Notes: generated by a model not told the origin, from the letters alone. Counted from the first letter of the stretch, positions 1 to 8,563 are shown. The stretch is DNA of 64,000 nucleotides from JAUWTJ01 sp965603015 (GCA_965603015.1 CBFDBJ010000009.1:1-64000), one strand, 5' to 3'. Program-made: numbers and translations.

Positions 1-1
1 A

Positions 2-946
2 AAGGCTGAAGAAAAGGCCGCCAAAGCCGCCGAGCTTGCCCCGACAATGACGGCCATGCTGGCTGATCCGGGCTTTCCCGCCACAGCCAGCGCCGATCTT
101 CATATCGATGTGGAAATCGTCGTCTATATGGGCGGGTTTCATCTATCTACCCTCGCCGTCTCGACGGCTTTCACCGGGACGGATTACGAGATCAGGTCAA
201 ACGTCCAGACCGAGGGCATTGTCGACTGGGTGGTAAAGACCAATGCAGTGATCGGCGCGAAAGGGCAATTCATAGAGTCTCGGGCAAGGCCCCTCCTCTA
301 TAATTCCGACATTACCGACAAAAAACAGCGCCAACTGGTGGCGATTTCCTGGCCAAGGGCTGACGGTATCCTTGAACCAGCACAAATCCTGTCCTTCCCG
401 GAGTACAATCTGGAGAAATATCCGGTTTCCGAACAGGAGCGCCAGCGCAGCGCCGACCCCATGAGCGCCATCATGCAGATCATTCTTGCCGCCTCCCAAA
501 ATCCCGATAGTCCCGCCAGCAATCCCCCCAGCAATCCCTGTGGCGGCACGATCCCCGTCTATGACGGCAGACGGCGGTTTGATCTGATAATGGAACCGCG
601 CGGAGTTGAGGAAATTTCCACAGGCAGGGGCGCAGCCTTCGAGGGCGAAGCTCTCAAATGCTGGATCGGTTTCAAACGCGTCGCCGGGTATAAACCACGC
701 ACGCCGAAACGTTCGGATCGCACTGATGGCCTCAGCGAGTGGCCCGACATCTACATGTGGCTGGCGCCGGTCCAGGCTGCAGACACTGTGGTTCACATGC
801 CCGTCAGGTTTTATGCTGACACCAGACTTGGGTCTGTAGTCGCACGGGCAACAAAACTCGTTGCCGGATACGATAAAGCCGTCACCGAACCGCAAATCCC
901 GGAGCCCGCGCCCTCCGAACAAACCCGGCTCGATTCCGATTCTTAA
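2..946 (+). CDS. DUF3108 domain-containing protein (5' end outside window)
   Basis: The reading frame is open from base 2 and ends at TAA 944-946, so the gene starts upstream of the window. An in-frame ATG lies at 47, but the Lys/Glu/Ala-rich codons before it continue the same frame. The visible part shows a VYMGGFHLSTLAV-type strand followed by a YEIRSNVQTEGIVDWV segment, which resembles the start of the DUF3108 family of predicted periplasmic beta-rich proteins in alphaproteobacteria. The middle (about residues 150-170 from the ATG) is Pro/Ser-rich and the C-terminus is also Pro-rich. The signal peptide would lie outside the window. No enzymatic motif is visible and the function of the family is not known to me. 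Confidence 0.7.
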   Translation, partial: KAEEKAAKAAELAPTMTAMLADPGFPATASADLHIDVEIVVYMGGFHLSTLAVSTAFTGTDYEIRSNVQTEGIVDWVVKTNAVIGAKGQFIESRARPLLYNSDITDKKQRQLVAISWPRADGILEPAQILSFPEYNLEKYPVSEQERQRSADPMSAIMQIILAASQNPDSPASNPPSNPCGGTIPVYDGRRRFDLIMEPRGVEEISTGRGAAFEGEALKCWIGFKRVAGYKPRTPKRSDRTDGLSEWPDIYMWLAPVQAADTVVHMPVRFYADTRLGSVVARATKLVAGYDKAVTEPQIPEPAPSEQTRLDSDS

Positions 947-1286
947 ACAAGGATCCGGTGGGACCTGAACATCGCCAACTTTCCGAAATCGCCCCTGGAT
1001 CCATTCATCCACTGCATTGCTCTAGCGCACTAACATATTGAAACCACAACATTTTGTGCGTGAACAAACAGGCAATTCCGGTGAGTCAGTGATTCGTTTC
1101 CGTTTCGTCCCGCATCTGTTCTGAAGTGTTAATCAGACCTTGCCATAAGAGATATGCAAACTTTCATAATCCAGCCAAACCACGGATGGCCGATAATCAA
1201 GACTCTCGCGAACTCTCAAAAGGGCGCTGGCGTTCCACCATAAACGGCACCACATTCTCGTTGAAAATTTGCCCGATTGAGGCTTA
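947..1286. other. Intergenic stretch with a possible leader ORF
   Basis: About 340 bp between the DUF3108 gene and the helicase gene. No strong terminator or recognisable promoter was found by eye. The only coding candidate is a 33-codon ORF at 1186-1287 that touches the helicase start codon and is listed separately. Confidence 0.5.
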
Positions 1287-1287
1287 A
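1186..1287 (+). CDS. Candidate 33-residue leader ORF upstream of the helicase
   Basis: ATG at 1186 opens a 33-codon frame ending with TAA at 1285-1287. The last base of that stop is the first base of the ATG of the helicase gene (TAATG junction), which is a typical arrangement for translational coupling. The peptide starts MADNQDSRELSKGRW and is basic in the first half. There is no good Shine-Dalgarno sequence in front of its ATG and I recognise no family, so it may be a chance ORF. It is in a different frame from the helicase. Confidence 0.3.
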   Translation: MADNQDSRELSKGRWRSTINGTTFSLKICPIEA

Positions 1288-4220
1288 TGGGCCCGGTCAT
1301 GCGTCACTCTCCAAACCTCAAAAGCCCCCCGCGCAACGCATCTCCCGGTTCTCGCGGCAACGCAGGAGAACACGGCCCCAATCGGGACAGGCGTCTAACC
1401 GCCGTTCTGGGCCCCACCAACACCGGAAAAACGCACTACGCGATCGAGCGCATGATGGGCCATGACAGTGGCATCATTGGCTTGCCCCTGCGCCTGCTGG
1501 CCCGCGAGGTCTATGACAAGATAAAGGCCCAAAAGGGCGTCGGGCTGGTCGCCCTCATCACCGGTGAAGAAAAGATCCTGCCGCCCCGGGCGCGCTACTT
1601 CGTGTGTACCGTGGAAGCGATGCCGCGCGACAGGCCGGTTGCCTTTCTGGCGATTGACGAAATCCAGCTCGCCGCCGATCCCGAGCGCGGCCATATCTTC
1701 ACTGACCGGCTGCTCCACGCCCGCGGCGAGGAGGAAACCCTGTTTCTCGGCGCAGAGACCATGCGCCCGAAACTCACCGCGCTCTTTCCCAACATAGCGT
1801 TCAAAACCCGCCCGAGGTTCTCGCATCTCACGTTTATGGGCCCAAAGAAGGTCAGCCGCCTGCCCAGACGATCAGCAATCGTCGGGTTTTCTGCCGATTC
1901 CGTCTACGCGATTGCCGATCTGATCCGCCGCCAGAGAGGCGGGGCCGCAGTGGTTCTCGGAGCCCTGTCACCGCGCACCCGGAACGCCCAGGTCGAGCTT
2001 TACCAATCCGGCGAAGTCGATTTTCTTGTCGCAACCGATGCCATCGGGATGGGCATCAACATCGACGTCGACCACGTTGCCTTTTCCGATATTCGCAAGT
2101 TTGACGGGCGCGGCTATCGCGACCTGCGAGCCAGCGAGTTGGCCCAGATTGCCGGTCGGGCCGGTCGCTACATGAATGATGGCACATTCGGCACCACAGC
2201 CGACTGTGGGGCCCTTGGTCAGGATCTGGTGGAACAGATCGAGGAACACCAGTTCGAGCCCGTCAGGACGCTGCAATGGCGCAATAGCCACCTCGACTAT
2301 TCATCCCTCCAAAATTTGCTGCGCAGCCTCGAGACAAAGTCACAGGAACATGGCCTCTCACGGGCCCGCAATGCCGATGATGTCATCGCCCTGCGCGCCC
2401 TCATGGCCAGTTCCGAAATTACCGATCTTGTCTCCGGCCCCGCCGCCGTCAAAAAACTCTGGGATGTGTGCCAGATCCCGGACTTCCGCAAGGTCATGGC
2501 GGATGAACACGCCAGTTTGCTGGGTGCTGTATTCGGCCATCTCATGAGCCATGACGGTGTTATCGACGAAGACTGGCTGGCGGGACATGTCGACCGGCAG
2601 GACAAGACGCAAGGGGACCTTGATACCCTGTCAAACCGGATCGCCCATACGCGCACCTGGACGTTCGTGTCCAACCGCGCCGGCTGGCTCCGTGATCCTT
2701 TGCATTGGCAAGAGCGCACCCGCGCTGTAGAAGACAGACTATCTGACGCTCTTCACGAGCGATTAACCCAAAGATTTATCGATCGACGGACCAATTATCT
2801 GATCCGCCGTCTAAAAAGTGACGAGGCATTGATGGCAGCCATCAACAATGAAGGTGAAGTAACGGTCGAGGGCGAATTCGTCGGACGCATCAACGGGTTC
2901 CGGTTTATCACCGATCCGCGCATCCAGTCGGGCAGCGCGCTTGAGATGAAGGCGCTTCGCACCGCGGCCACGAGAGCCATCGAGCCGGAAATTGTCAACC
3001 GTGCCACACGCTTCGCCAGCGCCGCCGATGACGCCATCGAGCTCAAATCTGACGGAACCATCTGGTGGGAGGGTGGTCAGATTGCCCGGTTGCAAAAAAG
3101 CGAGAGCGCCTTTGCTCCCGACATTGAGCTTATTTCCGATACCCTGATGCCCGCCAATTTGCGCGACGGTGTCCTGGTGCGGTTGACGGCATGGTTCGGT
3201 GGCTACCTGGCGGCACATCTTCACCCGCTGAAAGCTCTTGAGACAGCCGTCAATGCCAATGCGCGCCACGCCGAAGGTCAGGTCTCCGGCCTCGCCCGCG
3301 GGGTCGGCTACCGGCTCATCGAGGCGCTTGGCTTTCTCGATCGAACAGCTGTGGCCGATGATATCAAGGCGCTCGATCAGCCCGCCCGGGGCCAGTTGCG
3401 CCGTCTGGGCATCCGCTTCGGCGAGTTTTCAATTTTCATGCCGGCGCTCATCAAGCCCGCCGCTGCCAAAGTTCTTGTTGTCCTGCGCGCGGTCGCCGAT
3501 GAACGACAAAAGGACGGTGCGCCGCATGAGCCGATGCCCGCAGGTCTGACGTCTCTGGAAGGCGACCGGTCTGTTCCCAACGCGACCTACAACGCAGCAG
3601 GGTTTCGCCGCTGTGGCCAACGCATTGTACGCCTCGATATGCTGGAGCGCCTCGCCGGCGTCATTCGCGAGCAAAAGGCATCACAGATCGAGGCGCGCAA
3701 GACCGAAGAGCGCCAGCCCATAGTCTTCTGGACATTCCCGAGTTTCAAACCACCCAAAAAGATCAAGGCACCGCGTGGCGCTTTCGCGGTGACGCCTGAT
3801 ATGATGTCGCTCGTCGGCTGCAGCGGCGAGCCCTTTGAAGATATTCTGCGCGCCCTCGGCTATCGCCGCCTCACCGTCAAACATGCCGGGGAGGAGTATT
3901 TCTTCTGGCGCTTCCAGACCCAGGAGGCGGCGGCAAGCCATGGCGGCAGGCCCCGCAATGCAAGCAGAGCCAGATCCGGACAGACAGGCAAAGACGCGCG
4001 TCCGCAAACCGCCAGAGGTAAACCGGGAACCGGGGGCCCCAAAAGCAAAGTCGAAGACAAGGCCGGGAACAGAAACGGGAACAAGACTGGAAACAAGGAC
4101 ACAGGGGCAAAGCGCAAGGGCCAGCCCCCTCGCCCGGCACAAAAGTCGGCGCCGCAGAAGCAACGCGACTACTCTGACAGTCCCTTCGCGGCTCTTCAGG
4201 CCCTGCGCGACAAAAAATGA
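1287..4220 (+). CDS. SUV3-like DExH RNA helicase
   Basis: Predicted ATP-dependent RNA helicase of the SUV3 type that alphaproteobacteria share with mitochondria, where SUV3 works in RNA turnover. Seen: Walker A GPTNTGKT at residues 42-49, motif II DEIQ at 124-127, a second RecA-like domain with a TDAIGMGIN block and the motif VI run QIAGRAGRY. A long helical C-terminal region follows. The last 80 or so residues are a low-complexity basic tail rich in Lys, Gly, Asn and Pro. Start is the ATG at 1287, with a GAGG about 5 bases upstream; an ATG at 1299 is an alternative. The gene overlaps the following S4-domain gene by 4 bases (ATGA), so the two are very probably co-translated. The length (977 aa) is normal for the bacterial family. 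Confidence 0.9.
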   Translation: MGPVMRHSPNLKSPPRNASPGSRGNAGEHGPNRDRRLTAVLGPTNTGKTHYAIERMMGHDSGIIGLPLRLLAREVYDKIKAQKGVGLVALITGEEKILPPRARYFVCTVEAMPRDRPVAFLAIDEIQLAADPERGHIFTDRLLHARGEEETLFLGAETMRPKLTALFPNIAFKTRPRFSHLTFMGPKKVSRLPRRSAIVGFSADSVYAIADLIRRQRGGAAVVLGALSPRTRNAQVELYQSGEVDFLVATDAIGMGINIDVDHVAFSDIRKFDGRGYRDLRASELAQIAGRAGRYMNDGTFGTTADCGALGQDLVEQIEEHQFEPVRTLQWRNSHLDYSSLQNLLRSLETKSQEHGLSRARNADDVIALRALMASSEITDLVSGPAAVKKLWDVCQIPDFRKVMADEHASLLGAVFGHLMSHDGVIDEDWLAGHVDRQDKTQGDLDTLSNRIAHTRTWTFVSNRAGWLRDPLHWQERTRAVEDRLSDALHERLTQRFIDRRTNYLIRRLKSDEALMAAINNEGEVTVEGEFVGRINGFRFITDPRIQSGSALEMKALRTAATRAIEPEIVNRATRFASAADDAIELKSDGTIWWEGGQIARLQKSESAFAPDIELISDTLMPANLRDGVLVRLTAWFGGYLAAHLHPLKALETAVNANARHAEGQVSGLARGVGYRLIEALGFLDRTAVADDIKALDQPARGQLRRLGIRFGEFSIFMPALIKPAAAKVLVVLRAVADERQKDGAPHEPMPAGLTSLEGDRSVPNATYNAAGFRRCGQRIVRLDMLERLAGVIREQKASQIEARKTEERQPIVFWTFPSFKPPKKIKAPRGAFAVTPDMMSLVGCSGEPFEDILRALGYRRLTVKHAGEEYFFWRFQTQEAAASHGGRPRNASRARSGQTGKDARPQTARGKPGTGGPKSKVEDKAGNRNGNKTGNKDTGAKRKGQPPRPAQKSAPQKQRDYSDSPFAALQALRDKK

Positions 4221-4636
4221 TGAATGCCAAAAGTCCCGATCACCTGCCCGCCCAACGCATCGACAAATGGCTCTGGTATGCCCGGATTTTCAAGAGCCGC
4301 TCTCTTGCCGCCAAATTCGTCGAGACGGGAAAAATCCGTGTCAAGAGCGGTGGGCAGCGGGCCAAGCTGCAAAAGGCCGCCCAACCGGTTCGGGTCGGCG
4401 ACATCCTGACCTTTCCCCATGGCAACCGCATTCGTGTCTTTGAAGTGAAGGCACCCGGCAAGCGCCGTGGTCCGGCTATCGAGGCGCAGGAACTCTACAA
4501 CGACCTTTCGCCTCCCATGCCGACAAAAGAAGAGATCAAGGTCGCCGACACTGCACCCTCGCGGCCCAGGGGAGAAGGCAGGCCAACCAAAAGAGATCGG
4601 CGCGCGCTTGATAAACTTCAGGAGTCTGACGAGTAG
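4217..4636 (+). CDS. S4-domain RNA-binding protein, Hsp15-like
   Basis: Small basic protein of 139 aa whose first 65 residues form an S4 RNA-binding domain (RIDKWLWYARIFKSR, then a FVETGKIRV strand and a VRVGDILTF turn). This is the signature of heat-shock protein 15 (HslR), which in E. coli binds stalled 50S subunits carrying peptidyl-tRNA. The charged C-terminal tail (Lys/Arg/Glu) is also typical. The start codon overlaps the helicase stop as ATGATGA, so the second ATG at 4220 is also possible. Pairing of this gene with the SUV3-like helicase is common in alphaproteobacteria and points to a shared role in RNA or ribosome quality control (inference). Confidence 0.85.
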   Translation: MMNAKSPDHLPAQRIDKWLWYARIFKSRSLAAKFVETGKIRVKSGGQRAKLQKAAQPVRVGDILTFPHGNRIRVFEVKAPGKRRGPAIEAQELYNDLSPPMPTKEEIKVADTAPSRPRGEGRPTKRDRRALDKLQESDE

Positions 4637-4692
4637 AGCGTGAATCCGGGCCAACTCTCGACAGCGCTGACAAGAAATCGAAAGGACCAAAA

Positions 4693-4902
4693 ATGCAACA
4701 CGACAACTGGCAATGTTGCAAATGCAAGAACCTTGATTTTGAAACAGATCAGTTCACAGCCACCGGAGGATTCTTGACCAAGTTCTTCAATATCCAAAGC
4801 AAGAAATTCACGACGGTCACGTGCACAGCCTGCAGCTACACAGAAATCTACAAGACAGAAACCAGCACTCTGGGGAATGTCTTCGACTTCTTCGGCAACT
4901 GA
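4693..4902 (+). CDS. Zinc-ribbon protein, DUF2082-like
   Basis: A 69-residue protein with two CxxC knuckles (Cys8/Cys11 and Cys44/Cys47) that should bind one zinc ion. The central run KKFTTVTCTACSYTE and the ending TSTLGNVFDFFG match what I remember of the DUF2082 family, described as predicted nucleic-acid-binding Zn-ribbon proteins. An AAAGG lies about 10 bases before the ATG. The gene is 56 bp downstream of the S4 gene and may belong to the same transcript. The biological role is not known. Confidence 0.75.
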   Translation: MQHDNWQCCKCKNLDFETDQFTATGGFLTKFFNIQSKKFTTVTCTACSYTEIYKTETSTLGNVFDFFGN

Positions 4903-5019
4903 AGCGCGGGCCGGAACTTCGCGAAGCCAGAACGCTCAGACCAGGTTCCGGCTCTGATGACCGCCCTGGCACCAACAGCCGACGCTATGACTACGCAGGG
5001 AGTATGGCTGTTGGTAGCC

Positions 5020-5166
5020 GAGGCTGTTGAAGAACTATTTTTTGACAGCTGACGCGCAATATCAGAATCGTAGTAGCCACTTTCACGAATCATTGTTGCG
5101 CCGTCCGCTTGCCACAAGAACCATTGTTACGTTTCGCGGGCCAAAAAATAGTTCTTCAACAGCCTC
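5020..5166. repeat. 147-bp element with 25-bp terminal inverted repeats
   Basis: Bases 5020-5044 and 5142-5166 are perfect reverse complements of each other (25 bp), separated by 97 bp. The 4-bp word AGCC stands directly outside both ends (5016-5019 and 5167-5170), as a target-site duplication would. The interior is not random: read on the minus strand it encodes a YYDSDIARQL-like stretch that matches the end of the neighbouring SnoaL-like protein (YYDSDTIARQL). This looks like a small non-autonomous element or rearrangement scar holding a decayed gene fragment. No transposase is present nearby, and one copy in the window cannot prove mobility. Confidence 0.55.
5046..5117 (-). pseudogene. Fragment of a SnoaL-like gene inside the inverted repeat
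   Basis: Minus-strand translation of this stretch gives an ESGYYDSDIARQLS-like run, closely similar to the last residues of the intact SnoaL-like protein encoded at 5243-5668. The DNA also aligns (shared TCGTAGTAG core and flanking words), with small gaps. It lacks the rest of the fold, so it is a relic of a 3' gene duplication and not a functional gene. The same-strand orientation and the distance of about 100 bp fit a partial tandem duplication later altered by insertion or inversion. Confidence 0.45.
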
Positions 5167-5242
5167 AGCCAGAAGCGGACGCTCGCCCAATGTGCAATTT
5201 ACAGTAAGGTTTAGAAAAATCCGTGCAATTGACAAGGGCGAT

Positions 5243-5668
5243 TTAGTCAACAAGCCCCAACTGCCGTGCGATGGTATCGCTGTCGTAGTAGTCGCGTCCC
5301 TCGACCACCATTCCGTCCTTAACTCGCATCACCGAGCAATAGCGGACCTCGGCTCGTTTGCCGGTCGGTGCGAAAACCCCAAGGCTTGAGCGAAGGGGCC
5401 CGGTATGGGTGCCCGTATTACGAAACTCGACTGTGGCCCATTCTCCACAATGACTGACAATGACATTCTCAACTTTACAAAGCCCGTCAGGGAAGGCCTC
5501 GCGCCAGCGATGGTAATCAGCCTTATATGCCTCCTTTCCAGGAAGCTTTTCGCCACGCGCGACATCCTCGAAATCGCAATCCTCTGAAATAACTGCTGCG
5601 CCTCGGTCCGGGTCACGCATATCCCATGACTCATGGAACTGACGGACGGTTTTTTCGGTGGGATGCAT
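5243..5668 (-). CDS. SnoaL-like / NTF2-fold protein
   Basis: A 141-residue protein with the NTF2/SnoaL cone fold pattern: an N-terminal helix with FHESWDMRDPD, a central YHRWREAFPDG helix, then beta strands WATVEFRNTGTHTG and RYCSVMRVKDGMVVEGRDYYD. Members of this fold include polyketide cyclases, isomerases and many uncharacterised small-ligand proteins, so the reaction cannot be named. Start chosen at the ATG at 5668 because GAAAGG lies about 10 bases upstream; a start at 5707 would add 13 residues with a weaker ribosome site. It stands alone, downstream of a sparse region. Confidence 0.75.
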   Translation of the reverse strand: MHPTEKTVRQFHESWDMRDPDRGAAVISEDCDFEDVARGEKLPGKEAYKADYHRWREAFPDGLCKVENVIVSHCGEWATVEFRNTGTHTGPLRSSLGVFAPTGKRAEVRYCSVMRVKDGMVVEGRDYYDSDTIARQLGLVD

Positions 5669-5986
5669 TTTTGCGATACCTTTCAAAGCGGGGCGAGGGA
5701 TGGCCAACAGGCTGGTATCTCGCTTCTAAGAGAAGCCGAATTTTGGCACAAAGTTGATCGTCACTAATTTCGAGTTTTGCAGCGATCCGTTGAACCCGCA
5801 AGCGCAAAATGTCGCAGGCCCCGCAAAGCAGAAATGTCAAAAAGGCTGATGGATGGTCTTGTTCAATTAGGGTTCGAATCCGCTGTTACTGCTGTTGTCC
5901 TTGCGGGTAACGCGCAGCATCATCCATCATATCAATAGCGGACCGGGTGATTTGAGATTGACGATCGCTTTGGCCCCGCCCTTAAG
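5669..5986. other. Intergenic stretch, no gene recognised
   Basis: About 318 bp. It should contain the promoter of the SnoaL-like gene (minus strand). A GGTTCGAATCC word at about 5870 looks like a tRNA T-loop, but no tRNA can be folded around it. Nothing else is supported. Confidence 0.4.
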
Positions 5987-6397
5987 CTAGTCGTCGACCC
6001 TCCGCCAACCGACTGCCAAGCCATCACTTCCCACTTCCATGCCGATGCCGATAGCCTGTATCTCGCCATCAACCAACCACGACACCTCATAGGTGTCTCC
6101 GGTTTTCTCAATGACCAGGTCGTATTCATCGGAGAACTCTCCGCTTTCACGAAAATAGCGAACGTGATATTTTCCGGCAAAGCCCTCTCGGGGGCCTCCA
6201 GTGGCTAACCCTGGACCCATGTATTTGTTCGTGTACATCCATCTGGCATTCAGAGTTCCAGGAGCGTGGCTTTTGGTATAGAGAACAAAACCAATATTGG
6301 ACATGATGTGAACCTCTTCTGCGACAGCAACAGACATCAAACTTGGAGCATATAACAAACCGGCCAATAACGTGACAATTCGAAGTGACTTGAGCAT
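5987..6397 (-). CDS. Small exported protein, function unknown
   Basis: A 136-residue protein starting MLKSLRIVTLLAGLLYAPS, a Sec signal peptide with probable cleavage after AVAEE-region Ala residues (SVAVA). The mature part is beta-rich, with Gly-Lys-Tyr-x-Val-Arg-Tyr-Phe and a GDTYEVSWLVDGE strand pair, ending with GLAVGWRRVDD. Start taken at 6397 because GAAAGG lies about 8 bases upstream; an upstream ATG at 6463 would add 22 residues in front of the signal peptide. I do not recognise a named family. Location is probably periplasmic. Confidence 0.6.
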   Translation of the reverse strand: MLKSLRIVTLLAGLLYAPSLMSVAVAEEVHIMSNIGFVLYTKSHAPGTLNARWMYTNKYMGPGLATGGPREGFAGKYHVRYFRESGEFSDEYDLVIEKTGDTYEVSWLVDGEIQAIGIGMEVGSDGLAVGWRRVDD

Positions 6398-6823
6398 GCC
6401 GTCTACCTTTCTATTCTGTGAAGATACCGCGATTTGCAAAGGCAATATAGCCGAATGATGCATCGGTCAAAGAAGATATTGCAACACTCCATCCAGTTGG
6501 AAGCAATACCCTTGAATCTGCCATCCAACCGCGGTCAATTGTCCGCTACGGGTCAACATCCGCCTTTTCGTGCCTTGCAGAAGCGGTCCGTTGTTGAGAG
6601 TCGAGCAGACATTCTTCACATCAAGTCCCGAACACCACTGATGGTGAACATAAAAAAGCATGTCTTGCCCTGAGCGGTCGGACCCACCGTCAAAAACAGA
6701 CGTCGATCACTTTGCCCAAAGAGTCCGCTTTGGGTCCAAACTGTGTAAAAACGTTCCGTATTCAGGCTCGCTCAGGCTGACATGGTTTTTGGTATTCAGC
6801 GGTCGGCGACCGGGGCATAGCCG
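6398..6823. other. Intergenic stretch, no gene recognised
   Basis: About 426 bp between two minus-strand genes. Short ORFs exist on both strands, but none has a ribosome site, recognisable motif or codon use like the neighbours. Probably decayed sequence plus the promoter of the small exported protein. Confidence 0.4.
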
Positions 6824-8563
6824 TCACAACAGTCGAACAGGACTGGCCTCTGAATCCCGGGGCCGCAAAATTCCGCTTTGCCCGACCTTGCGCCCGACCG
6901 GATCAATCAAAACGCCAGGGTTCAAAACCCCGCCAGGGTCCAGTCTGTGTTTGGCGGCCGCAAGGGTCTCGCGGAACAGCTCCGACGTTTGGGTCTCATA
7001 GCCTGGCCTGTGATCCCGTCCAACCGAGTGGTGGTGCGTCACCGTGCCGCCAAGATCAGTCACCACAGCGTTGGCCGCAATCTTGATCTCGCGCCAGCGT
7101 TCAAGCATCAGCGCCAGATTGCCGTCCTCTGCGCCGAGCACCTGGAAGGTGAAATAGGGCGCCGGCCCATCGGGATAAATGTGAGTAAAACGACAGGTCA
7201 CTGTTGCCTCGTGCCCTGTTATGCGCTTGATCGCATCGTGCATCTGGTCAGTGACACCCTTGTAGAAATCATCGAACCTGTCCCAGGTGATGGCGGTTTC
7301 AAAGGTATCGACAATGATGCCGAGCCCGACAAGAACCTCGCGGTAATAGGGCGCCCGGATAAACGCATTGCGCCATTGTCCCGCTGCCCCCTGGCGGTGC
7401 TCCGCCTCGCCCTCAGCCGCCTCTTTGGGCTGCATGGACCGGTTGACGGCCTCCCGGTCAAAAAGCCCGCCGTGGTCGCTGACAAGCTCCAGCGCCCGCT
7501 CCATCCACGGCCCCAGCGGATGATCGGCCGATTCAAACCCGAGAACCAGGAGCGCAAGGGTCCCGTCCCCGGCACCGGAGTTTTTCGCCTCTGCTGCATC
7601 AATAAGCCGGCAATTGGTGGGAAAGAGGCCGGATTGGGAAAGCGCGCGCACCGCTTCGGCGCCCGCCTCCATCGTGGCAAACCCGACCGCCGCAGACGCC
7701 CTGAAGGTCGGGCGATCCTGCAGCCGCATCCAGGCTTCGGTAATAAGACCGAGCGTGCCTTCCGAGCCGATGATCATCCGGTCAGCACTGGGACCCGCAC
7801 CCGAGCCTGGCAGCCGCCGGGTCTCAAGTAGCCCTTGCGGCGTGATCGTCCGGGTCGCCTCGACAAAATCATCAATGTGCGTATAGAGGCTGGCATAGTG
7901 GCCGCCGCCGCGCGTCGCGATCCAGCCGCCAAGGGTCGAGAACTCAAAACTCTGGGGGAAATGCCTGAGGGTCAAACCGTGCGGTTTCAGCCCGGCTTCG
8001 AGCTGTGGCCCATAGATCCCGGCCTGGAACCGGGCAGCCCGGCTGGTTTTATCAATCTCGAGGATCTGGTTCATCGCCAGCATGTCGATGACCAGCGTTC
8101 CGGCATACTCATCGCCAACGTCAGGCTCAACCCCGCCGCACACACTTGATCCGCCGCCAAACGGAATAACAGCAACGTTTTTTCCATCGGCCCAGTCGAG
8201 CAAGGCGCTGACGTCCTCCTCGTTGCGTGGATAGGCAACGAGGTCCGGCGGGTTCGGCACATGGCGCATCAGCATGCGGGCACAGTCCGCAAAGGACTTG
8301 CCATAGGCATGGATAAGGCGCTCCTCCGGGTCGTCGGTCACCAGAGAGCTGAGCGTTGCAGGGATCGCCAGCCGCGAGGGCCGCAGATCAAAGTCGCGGG
8401 CCTCGGGCGGCGCAACCTCCCTGAGCGAAGCCCCGTCATATCGCCCGGCAACCGCCGCGCCGAGAGATTTGCGCTCCGCGGCGCTCACACCCTCGTCTGC
8501 AAGTCCCCATCCCCAAAATTTCCGCTTCGGGCCTGCAGGGACCACTGGGTGCTGGCTGGTCAT
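6824..8563 (-). CDS. FAD-binding oxidase, alkyl-DHAP synthase-like
   Basis: A 579-residue flavoprotein of the VAO/PCMH family. Visible: the FAD-binding run PFGGGSSVCGGVEP, a SEFSTLGGW-type segment (FEFSTLGGWIATRGGGHYAS), the GSEGTLGLITEAWMR block, and a C-terminal THHHSVGRDH motif followed by DPGGVLNPGVL. The His-rich motif resembles the active-site histidines of alkyldihydroxyacetonephosphate synthase, which swaps an acyl for an alkyl group in ether-lipid synthesis; bacterial relatives are often of unknown substrate. The start is the ATG at 8563, preceded by AAGGAG at 8 bases; an upstream ATG at 8581 is less likely. It is transcribed divergently from the TerB-like gene. Confidence 0.8.
   Translation of the reverse strand: MTSQHPVVPAGPKRKFWGWGLADEGVSAAERKSLGAAVAGRYDGASLREVAPPEARDFDLRPSRLAIPATLSSLVTDDPEERLIHAYGKSFADCARMLMRHVPNPPDLVAYPRNEEDVSALLDWADGKNVAVIPFGGGSSVCGGVEPDVGDEYAGTLVIDMLAMNQILEIDKTSRAARFQAGIYGPQLEAGLKPHGLTLRHFPQSFEFSTLGGWIATRGGGHYASLYTHIDDFVEATRTITPQGLLETRRLPGSGAGPSADRMIIGSEGTLGLITEAWMRLQDRPTFRASAAVGFATMEAGAEAVRALSQSGLFPTNCRLIDAAEAKNSGAGDGTLALLVLGFESADHPLGPWMERALELVSDHGGLFDREAVNRSMQPKEAAEGEAEHRQGAAGQWRNAFIRAPYYREVLVGLGIIVDTFETAITWDRFDDFYKGVTDQMHDAIKRITGHEATVTCRFTHIYPDGPAPYFTFQVLGAEDGNLALMLERWREIKIAANAVVTDLGGTVTHHHSVGRDHRPGYETQTSELFRETLAAAKHRLDPGGVLNPGVLIDPVGRKVGQSGILRPRDSEASPVRLL

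Larger units (their letters stand above)
4903..5242. other. Intergenic stretch containing an inverted-repeat element
   Basis: About 340 bp between the zinc-ribbon gene and the end of the SnoaL-like gene. It holds the 147-bp inverted-repeat element at 5020-5166 and no intact gene. Confidence 0.6.

Noticed and set aside
197..1012. Minus-strand 271-codon frame antisense to the DUF3108 gene
   Set aside because: The plus-strand frame shows family features and runs in from upstream; the antisense has none.
4848..5117. Minus-strand 89-codon frame covering the inverted-repeat element
   Set aside because: It has no ribosome site and only its first part resembles a known protein end; the rest runs across the repeat and into the zinc-ribbon gene in antisense.
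5866..5885. GGTTCGAATCC word like a tRNA T-loop
   Set aside because: The T-stem does not pair beyond two bases and no acceptor, D-arm or anticodon arm can be drawn around it, so it is not a tRNA; it might be a chance match or an integration scar but there is no second copy or integrase.
6467..6661. Minus-strand 64-codon frame in the 6.4-6.8 kb gap
   Set aside because: No ribosome site, no motif, and base use unlike neighbours.
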